Origin: Globobulimina sp. | Taxonomy: Eukaryota; Foraminifera; Rotaliida | DNA length: 5,568 bases | Direction of reading: 5' to 3' | NCBI GenBank assembly: GCA_003354225.1 | Contig: PIVH01000508.1 | Coordinates: 1 to 5,568, forward strand | Shown: piece by piece, positions 1 to 5,568 of the stretch | Numbering within the stretch: position 1 is the first letter of the stretch | How the letters are laid out: each line of letters opens with the position of its first letter | The notes under the pieces: generated by a model | Database searches by the model: none | Told to the model about the DNA's origin: nothing | The model's input: only the letters and a program-made list of their open reading frames with translations | Program-made: the position numbers and the translations under genes

Positions 1-1371
1 ATAGTCAACCAATATTGTTTTGAAGCGGGTGCATGATCGAATTTAAATTGATATCCAACAGGAATCAACACCACAACATCAGGAATGCGATTATTAAAAC
101 CAGTTTTATATTGAAATGGAATTGTCTCTCTGTCATACACTTGAACCAAATCCATTGGATATATCATCCCTTCACTCAATCTATTCACTACCTCCTCAAC
201 TGTAAAATTACTCATTTCTGTTAATTTAATAAACAATGCCACACTGCGTACATCCATTCGAAAATTATTAGTATCTGACAAATTAAACTCCATTGTATCG
301 TTGATATGCACCACACTCTCATTCGACACCTGAGTCATGCCGTGATCTGCAACAATTACTATGTCTGTTCTGTCATACAACTCCATGCTTATACCTCTTA
401 TGCCATCCATCAAATAGCCAATCAATGCATCTATTTCTTGGATAGATTGCTTAACTTCAACTGATTCAGGACCATAATTATGACCATTCGAGTCAGGCTG
501 TTCAAAATAGCTCATAATTAATCTATATTCGCCATCGTTTAATAGCTTCAATATAGTATCCATTCTTTGCTTGTATGGATAAGAGCCGTCATAATTTAAA
601 TAATAATCTGGATACCCTTTACCGGAGCAGTTATGATCCGAACCCACCCAGAAAACTGTAGCAGTTTTATAATCACTGATGTTGGCTTTATTGATATTTT
701 GCGACATTCTATGCGTGAGCCAGATTGGCTGTCCTTTAAACCATTCACCTTTCTCATCAGCAGTCGACATATAAAATGTTTTTTGTAGCACTGGATCCCA
801 GAATGAATTGGAAACAATGCCATGATCTCCAGGGTATAATCCTGTTGCCATTGTATAATGATTTGGAAATGTTAATGATGGATAGACTGGAATTAAGCGT
901 TGAATATGAACTCCATTTTCTGTCCATTTAGTATATATATATTAGCAAAATTTCAAAGAGATATTTTCAAAAATATATATATTGGACATTACCGGCCATT
1001 TGATGGATATTTGGCGATGATATGTTTGGGTTTTCAAAATATTGAGCTCTGAATGAGATTATAATTAAATATCGGTCATATTTAAAACTATCTGATTTTG
1101 CGGATGAAAATACATCCAATGCAACAATAACAACAACAGTTATAATGATAGCTAAAATAATTACAACTAGCACAAATATTGAGATTAAACATCTTTTTTT
1201 GTTTGTACATCTTATACATTGCGCAAATTCTAATTCATTCGAACCAGTGGATTGGAATGTTAATAATGGATCTTTGTCTTTTGACTGGCTTCCAGACTCA
1301 ACCATTTGCAAAGGAGCTGTGACTGTTACAGGCTCTGCTGAGGAATCTGACATGTTATGGTATTGAGCCAT
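1..1371 (-). CDS. Ectonucleotide pyrophosphatase/phosphodiesterase (NPP family), type II membrane protein, two exons, C-terminus cut by window edge
   Basis: Coding parts are 1371-993 and 919-1 (minus strand), giving about 432 residues with the end missing. NPP enzymes hydrolyse phosphodiester or pyrophosphate bonds of extracellular nucleotides or lipids using two zinc ions. Seen: a cytoplasmic tail (1-60) with an acidic dileucine motif (DKDPLL, 32-37); basic residues KKR at 58-60 before one membrane segment (about 62-86), the type II topology of NPP1/NPP3; then directly the phosphodiesterase domain, with no cysteine-rich somatomedin-B repeats. The nucleophile motif TFPNHYT has Thr143. EQPDSNGHNYGP supplies Asp269 and His273, and ADHGMT supplies Asp318 and His319; GQPIW and FWVGSD are further family blocks. 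The final metal His would lie beyond the edge. Odd: the first metal-binding block normally ends S-x-D-G-F-R, but here reads LIIISFRAQYF, lacking Asp-Gly. It could be an inactive relative, or the sequence may carry a 9-base deletion. Family assignment is firm; substrate cannot be told. Confidence 0.92.
920..992 (-). other. Spliceosomal intron in the NPP gene (73 bp, phase 1)
   Basis: On the minus strand the intron begins GTAATG and ends GGACAG. Without splicing, the frame reaches a stop at 967-969. Splicing joins G to AA to make Glu127 and continues in the family pattern (MAENGV, then the PVYP and TFPNH blocks), so homology fixes both ends. TACTAAAT, close to the classic branch-point sequence, lies shortly before the acceptor. 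Confidence 0.9.
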
Positions 1372-1433
1372 CTACTGACAAGCTGAGCTAATAGCTCACT
1401 TCAAGAAAATCTTAAAATCAGTATTCTCAAAAC
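1372..1433. promoter_or_regulatory. Head-to-head intergenic region between NPP and GPCR genes, with 15-nt palindrome
   Basis: Only 62 bp separate the two start codons, so both 5' leaders and at least part of the promoters must lie here or overlap the genes. The gap holds a perfect inverted repeat, TGAGCTA-A-TAGCTCA, at 1384-1398, and AGCT occurs three times between 1381 and 1396. A palindrome suits a dimeric transcription factor, but no known site was recognised. The shared-promoter role is inferred from geometry. Confidence 0.5.
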
Positions 1434-2432
1434 ATGCGTTCTTTATTAGAAGACACAACAGTTACAACACAACATGGATATAGCCAATCACAAATAGACA
1501 TAATAGTGACAATTAATATATCGGCGAGTATCTTATCATTATTCGCTGCCATATTTGTCATTAAAAACTATGTCATCATTCCTTCTTTACGCGGTCAGTT
1601 ATCCTACAAACTCATTCTATGGGTAGCTGTTTCTGATCTATTATTCGCAATTTCTAATTGTATGGGTGCACCAAGCAATGGCATCGTATGCATATTACAA
1701 GGAATAATAATGCAATTTGGTTCTATCGCTTCAATATTTTGGGTTTTAGCCATTTCGTGGACCCTAGATTTTGTGATGAATGCAACAACGCTCCCAACAA
1801 AAGGACAATTTAAGCGCATCTTGTTGAGAATGCATATTGTTATATGGACGGCATCTGCAATAACAACAATATTGCCGTTAACCACAAACAGCTATGGTCC
1901 GTCCGGCGGATGGTGTTGGTTTAAAGACGATTCATTGATAGATAACATATGGAGATATGCTTTATTTTATGTTATTGTGTGGCTAGCCATATTATATACG
2001 ATTTTCATTTATATTAAAATCTGCATCAAAATCAGAAATCAATTGCAAGCGAGCGGAGAAGAGAGCGATCAAACTGGCTCAGCAGAGCGAGGAATAAGCG
2101 TTGCTGATAATACTCATGATGTTGCTATGGATAATATGGAAAATGAGGATCATGAGAAAGAAAAAAAGAGCAAACAAAAGAAACGCAAAAAAGCACTGAA
2201 AAGAATGATTTTATTTCCATTGGTATTGATCATCGGATGGCTGTTTGCCTCAATCCGAAGGATTACAGATTTAATCACTGGCACTGCCCCCTTTTGGTTG
2301 GTCGTGATGCAAACCATATTCTCTGCGTTAATTCCTTTTTTTGACGCATTGGTTTATGGCTTAACCAAAGATGTTCGCCAAAAAGACAAAGAATTGTTAA
2401 CAAAGCATTGTCTGTGCGGTGACCATGATTAA
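1434..2432 (+). CDS. Seven-transmembrane receptor of the cAMP-receptor-like / GCR1-like GPCR family
   Basis: An intronless 332-residue protein in the plasma membrane, expected to signal through heterotrimeric G proteins. Membrane segments lie at about 21-44, 58-80, 86-110, 129-150, 173-196, 258-280 and 284-308. TM2 carries Asp68 in VAVSDLLFAI. Cys86 at the top of TM3 and Cys161 in the GGWCWF motif of the second extracellular loop can form the conserved GPCR disulfide; GGWCWF is typical of Dictyostelium cAMP receptors and GCR1-like proteins. TM6 reads FPLVLIIGWLFASI and TM7 ends DALVYGL before a charged tail with Cys326 and Cys328. The third intracellular loop (about 200-257) is long, acidic first, then lysine-rich (KEKKSKQKKRKK). 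The first ATG sits 62 bp from the divergent NPP start and gives a normal short N-terminus. Family membership rests on motif memory. The ligand is unknown; cAMP is a family-based guess only. Confidence 0.85.
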   Translation: MRSLLEDTTVTTQHGYSQSQIDIIVTINISASILSLFAAIFVIKNYVIIPSLRGQLSYKLILWVAVSDLLFAISNCMGAPSNGIVCILQGIIMQFGSIASIFWVLAISWTLDFVMNATTLPTKGQFKRILLRMHIVIWTASAITTILPLTTNSYGPSGGWCWFKDDSLIDNIWRYALFYVIVWLAILYTIFIYIKICIKIRNQLQASGEESDQTGSAERGISVADNTHDVAMDNMENEDHEKEKKSKQKKRKKALKRMILFPLVLIIGWLFASIRRITDLITGTAPFWLVVMQTIFSALIPFFDALVYGLTKDVRQKDKELLTKHCLCGDHD

Positions 2433-2507
2433 TATATGCTTTTTTCAAAAACGTTTTTACATTTTAAAGCGATCTGGTCATCAAAAAATATGAACATTTT
2501 CGTATGT
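2433..2507. other. Tail-to-tail intergenic spacer
   Basis: These 75 bp separate the stop codons of two convergent genes and must hold both 3' ends. It is AT-rich with T and A runs and a perfect 12-nt palindrome, AAAAACGTTTTT, at 2447-2458. No AATAAA polyadenylation hexamer was seen on either strand. Confidence 0.45.
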
Positions 2508-3166
2508 TTATGCAACTTGCACTGCTAAACCAAAATCATACGAATCATTTGGAATAGAATAGCCGACAATAAATACAGTGATTTTTTGTATTAATGTTAC
2601 AGCTGCTACAAATCTCGAATTATCCGACTTTAACCATCCAGGTCCACCAAACCACCAATTATTGGATGTTAGATAATGTCCTTGACCAATAACAACATTA
2701 TCTAATAAATATCTTTTTCCTTCCAATACAAACGACATATCCCCATAAAAAGCAAAATTTAAATCACTTGGACCTGTGGTTTGTCCTGAATTAATTCCAA
2801 CAGCTTGTCCACCTCAATATATATACAAATATGTATGCAATAACTTTAAAAAAGTAATAAAAATCCACGTTTACCTTGAAGTTGCTTTTCAAACCATTGG
2901 GCTACCTCTGATGTGCCATGCCTTCCTGCTTTTGCATCCAACTGACCGTAATTAGGTTCGGTTGCATAAGTTACTCCCTCCCATGGCTGACCTGATGAGA
3001 TATTATATCCTTTCAGATTAAATGTAAAATTCTTTATATTCTCACAATCAAAATGTACATAATTATCGTGTATGGTTGCGTTTAGTAACAACATCTTTCC
3101 ATGGCCACCAGATACATAATTTAACAATAAAACACCAAAGCAAAAAGTCCTCAATTTTGAAGCCAT
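2508..3166 (-). CDS. Secreted protein of unrecognised family, two exons
   Basis: Coding parts are 3166-2875 and 2812-2508 (minus), giving a complete 198-residue protein. Residues 1 to about 22 look like a signal peptide: a basic start (KLR), a hydrophobic core (FCFGVLLLNYV), then small residues. The mature part has three N-glycosylation sequons (Asn29, Asn46, Asn55), only one cysteine (Cys41), and is rich in Gly, Asn and aromatic residues. Notable segments are GINSGQTTGPSDLNF (103-117), GKRYLLDNVVIGQGHY (129-144) and NNWWFGGPGW (148-157). The alternating hydrophobic pattern suggests a beta-rich fold. No second membrane segment or retention signal is seen, so export is likely. I do not recognise the family and assign no function. 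The start is the first ATG, 88 bp from the divergent start at 3255. Confidence 0.8.
2813..2874 (-). other. Spliceosomal intron in the secreted-protein gene (62 bp, phase 1)
   Basis: On the minus strand it begins GTAAAC and ends ATTGAG. It is AT-rich with a T run. Unspliced, exon 1 meets a stop at 2846-2848. Spliced, CAA-G joins GT-GGA to read QLQGGQAVG and stays open to the stop at 2508. Size and phase match the other introns here. There is no homology check, so the exact acceptor is slightly less certain than in the NPP gene. Confidence 0.82.
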
Positions 3167-3254
3167 TATATTAGTAAGGTCAAGGTTTGAAGTAAAAGTA
3201 GTTTTTGGTTCTAGTCATACATTCTAATTTATTAAAATAATTAACAACGATCTG
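3167..3254. promoter_or_regulatory. Head-to-head intergenic region
   Basis: An AT-rich 88-bp gap lies between the minus-strand start at 3166 and the first in-frame ATG of the plus-strand gene at 3255. The plus frame has a stop at 3225-3227, so the protein cannot extend further upstream without another exon. No clear TATA box or palindrome was recognised. If the plus gene actually starts at 3399, its leader would fall in 3255-3398. Confidence 0.4.
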
Positions 3255-5428
3255 ATGTTAGATGAAAATAGAGCGAGGATACTGCTAATGAGTGATTCTG
3301 GTTTATCACCAATTAAAGTTAGTTTAGATCATATCCATAATGAAGTTGTTCGGGGAAAACAAGGACATGTTACAATTACTAATGCTTATGTTGTTGCAAT
3401 GATGATGAAGTGGTCAAATCTATTATTACTGGTAGGTCTTTATTGTTTAACTGTCTTTTTTTTTGCATTGTTAATTGTTTACATTTTATAACAAAACAAG
3501 TTATTATTGTTAACATCTGGAACATTTGTTTATTTTTGTATGGATGAATCGTTAAATGTTACATTTGTAAAAGGATTAAATTTTGCGAGATCAATGACAA
3601 ATGGCTATAAATTAGGTATGCAACGCTTAGCATATTCAAAGAGAACACGCGAATCATTTGTTCCTGTTTTTGCAAAACTTACGGAGTTATTTTATTTAAT
3701 TCCATTCAAAAAACTGCAAAAAATATTAAATAATCAAATGATAAATGAAGTATTACCATTTGTTGCTGAAGCATCAAATATTCATAATGACTTACTTGAT
3801 TTAGCATGGTTTTTATCTGCAAAGCTTAGATCAATAACATTGCTGGACAGTATTTTACCGAATGAATATATTTATAGCACTCAAAGAACAACGCCATGTA
3901 TGTTATATTATATTATATTGTATATATTCTAATTTCTAAATTAATTATATAATCATATAAGTTTGTATAAGAATACGCCAACATAATTCTTCAAATCATT
4001 CAATATTAAATGGTGACTATACTGATGATACACCAATAATGCCGTCTGTGTATAATAAATCATTTATGTTTGAAATTGAAAACGGATCGAATATTTATTT
4101 TGATAATATTGTATTTACAGATGAAGAATATTGGTATTTTTATCAAATTAAAACAAAAATAAAATCAATCGGAAAAATAAAAATTGATAATGAAGCATCT
4201 GCAAATTATATGGTTCACGAAGCAATAAATAATGCATATATTTTTGAAAACATATCCCATAATAAGTTAACACTGAAAATCACTGAATTACAGTTTTATA
4301 ATCCAATGACAAATCAATTTATTCAATTCACAGCAAACAATAATAACATTTCTGATTGGCAGATATATTTGAATGAATTCGAAAACATGCAGTTTTGGAG
4401 TCTGTGTCACACAAATATCATAAAGCAACATTTTGATTATATTGAACCAATATCATTTGATCATTCCTCATCAATGTGTATGTTAAATGAAATATCGCAA
4501 ATACATACTTATAAAATACAAGTTAATGTTTGTGACGAAGCATCATTATTTAATGGTATTTACGAAGCATCAAAGCCAGACAAATATTGGTCAAGGTTTG
4601 ACCTATTTGACTCTGTAGCTCATATCGCATCACATACTAGTTTCTATAAACAAGTCATACATAATAATTCAAGTTAAAAATGAATATTTTTACTTTTATT
4701 TTCTGCGTTTTTTTTTATATGAAATAAAAATTTATAAAGGTCGGACATTATATCATTTATTACATGAAAAACAGGATAATGTTCATCTATGGACACTAAA
4801 ATCACATGATATTGTAAGGATATCTCGAAGTAGACAATCATTGAAACGAGCAGTTACTCCCAATGTTATTCAATGGCAAAAGTACAATGAGGAAAATAAT
4901 AAAAGTAAAGAGTCGATAAATTATAATTTAAAAATTAATACAAAACGAGAGAAATTGTTTGAGTCTCCATATATTCATAAAATAATTTTATATTACTCAA
5001 AGTCTAAGGATTTTAAATCCAAACAATCAATAATTATTAAGCCATATTTAGCATTTAAATTTGATAAATTATATCTCGAATTGCAAACAATATCATCCAA
5101 TACAAATGGTAATATTCTAGCAAGTGCAACAAATATTAATATAAAAGTCCGAAATTGCATTCAAACGCCTTTGAGTTATGCATATTTAAAATTGAGACCA
5201 TTGGATATTCAGTCAGAGATATTAGGGGGACGTGTATACGCTTATATTGATGCATTTTTTATGGATATTAATAGTTGTATGAAGTGGGTAAATATGTTTA
5301 ATAAAAATCAGAAGAACGAAATAATTGACACACAATCGATTAAAAATAAAATTAAATGGATGATAAAGAATCATCCAACACATAAAAAGTATTCACGTTT
5401 TACTTTTTTATGTGACCTATTTTTGTAA
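3255..5428 (+). CDS. Large, probably secreted or membrane-anchored protein of unrecognised family with an NGxY-type segment, four exons
   Basis: Exons 3255-3431, 3501-3897, 3962-4672 and 4740-5428 join in frame to 657 residues. The first 59 codons plus exon 2 create a hydrophobic stretch (WSNLLLLLLLTSGTFVYF). If translation starts at 3399 (MMMKWSN), this is a normal signal peptide and the product is 609 residues; from 3255 it would be an internal membrane segment about 53-70. Several sequons follow (for example NVT, NSS, NHS, NIS). Residues about 382-450 carry CDEASLFNGIYE, then W-S-R-F-D, then RTLYHLLHE and HLW. This resembles the short NGxY / YxYY / W modules I recall from many algal and protist proteins of unknown role. 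The rest is Lys/Asn/Ile-rich and unrecognised. Codons are strongly AT-ending, unlike the genes to the left. The last exon may instead splice onward (43-bp candidate intron at 5389-5431). Function unknown. Confidence 0.68.
3432..3500 (+). other. Spliceosomal intron 1 of the right-hand gene (69 bp, phase 0)
   Basis: Begins GTAGGT, has a long T run in the middle, and ends AACAAG. The upstream frame otherwise stops at 3489-3491, and exon 2 opens in the same phase. Splicing joins CTG to TTA, extending a leucine run into one continuous hydrophobic segment. Confidence 0.75.
3898..3961 (+). other. Spliceosomal intron 2 of the right-hand gene (64 bp, phase 1)
   Basis: Begins with the strong donor GTATGT and ends ATATAAG, with TTCTAAT and CTAAAT as branch-point-like sequences. 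CCA-T joins TT-TGT to give Pro-Phe-Cys. Exon 3 then reads openly from 3962 through 4039 onward, so its coding starts well before the first visible Met. The nearby AG at 3970-3971 would need a different phase and was not chosen. Confidence 0.72.
4673..4739 (+). other. Spliceosomal intron 3 of the right-hand gene (67 bp, phase 1)
   Basis: Begins GTTAAA (a weaker donor) and ends TATAAAG, with T-rich tracts. Splicing turns TCA-AGT-TAA into TCA-AGT-CGG, removing the stop at 4675-4677 and reading NNSSRTLYHLLHE. This links the FNGIYE part to the LYH and W parts of the same module, which supports the join. Exon 4 in this frame has no ATG near its start. Confidence 0.68.
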
Positions 5429-5448
5429 CAGTTTGATTTTGCATAAAC

Positions 5449-5568
5449 AAGTTGAAGTTAATTGTGCTTTTCTTGTTGCTAAAAGCCGAAGATTGCCCAC
5501 CTTCGATTGACACATATTGTTTAGAGGGCAGAGATGGATTCAATTCCGTTATCAACGGAGAATATGTG
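5449..5568 (+). CDS. Partial exon: signal-peptide-like segment and start of a Cys-containing, NGxY-bearing protein, cut by window edge
   Basis: One frame is open from 5434 to the edge and reads KLKLIVLFLLLKAEDCPP, a hydrophobic core with a basic flank, then TYCLEGRDGF and a segment ending VINGEYV. This looks like a signal peptide followed by a mature extracellular domain. The INGEY element echoes FNGIYE in the preceding gene. No ATG lies in this frame upstream before a TGA at 5433-5435, so the start codon must be in an upstream exon spliced to an AG at 5450-5451 or 5456-5457, or the gene is broken. One candidate is ATGAAGTGG at 5279-5287 followed by the donor-like GTAAAT. It could alternatively be a later exon of the preceding gene. 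Identity unknown. Confidence 0.45.

Noticed and set aside
33-224. Plus-strand open frame of 63 codons
   Set aside because: It lies antisense to the NPP catalytic domain, whose minus-strand frame matches family motifs throughout.
596-823. Minus-strand open frame of 75 codons in another frame
   Set aside because: Same region and strand as NPP exon 2 but a different frame; the NPP frame has the conserved GQPIW and FWVGSD blocks.
930-985. AT dinucleotide runs as a microsatellite
   Set aside because: Two runs of only about 10-12 bases within an intron; ordinary for AT-rich intron sequence.
1054-1128. Intron explanation for the missing Asp-Gly in NPP (a GTATTT donor upstream and a TTCAG acceptor at about 1050 on the minus strand)
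   Set aside because: It would remove the LIIIS strand that aligns with the family, and it still would not supply an Asp-Gly before FRAQYF.
1145-1366. Plus-strand open frame of 73 codons
   Set aside because: Antisense to the cytoplasmic tail and membrane anchor of the NPP; no features of its own.
967-1371. NPP exon 1 as a complete 134-residue protein
   Set aside because: The last residues before the stop at 967 come from reading into the intron; splicing at 993/919 restores the NPP sequence exactly.
1604-1885. Minus-strand open frame of 93 codons
   Set aside because: Antisense shadow of the GPCR transmembrane region.
5534-5568. ATG at 5534 as the start of a new gene
   Set aside because: Only 11 codons to the edge, and the overlapping frame with the hydrophobic and Cys-containing segment is more convincing.

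Overview
The window looks like a gene-dense, AT-rich nuclear segment from a unicellular eukaryote (a protist; lineage not determinable here). Evidence: short GT-AG introns (62-73 bp) restore reading frames exactly. There is a seven-transmembrane receptor of the cAMP-receptor-like type and a type II membrane ectonucleotidase. Gaps between genes are only about 60-90 bp, and there are no bacterial ribosome-binding sites or operon structure. TAA is used as stop and nothing requires a non-standard code.

Layout. (1) 1-1371, minus: the N-terminal ~432 residues of an ectonucleotide pyrophosphatase/phosphodiesterase (NPP, alkaline-phosphatase superfamily), two exons, running off the left edge. Its catalytic Thr and four later metal ligands are visible, but the first metal-binding Asp-Gly pair appears to be deleted. 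(2) 1372-1433: a 62-bp head-to-head gap with a perfect 15-nt palindrome. (3) 1434-2432, plus: an intronless 332-aa cAMP-receptor/GCR1-like GPCR. (4) 2433-2507: a 75-bp tail-to-tail gap. (5) 2508-3166, minus: a two-exon, 198-aa secreted protein of no family I recognise. (6) 3167-3254: an 88-bp head-to-head gap. (7) 3255-5428, plus: a four-exon gene for a ~657-aa protein (609 aa from a later start) with a signal-peptide-like N-terminus and an NGxY-type segment that is complete only after splicing. (8) 5429-5568: an open frame encoding a hydrophobic segment followed by a Cys-containing, NGxY-bearing start of another secreted product, without a visible Met.

How they may work together: the only functional link I can argue for is the head-to-head pair of a nucleotide-hydrolysing ectoenzyme and a cAMP-receptor-like GPCR. 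That would fit a co-regulated module for sensing and clearing an extracellular nucleotide. This is inference from gene arrangement and family; the damaged metal site in the enzyme complicates it. The right-hand gene is clearly more AT-rich than the left-hand genes. No RNA genes, transposons, CRISPR arrays or viral genes were seen.
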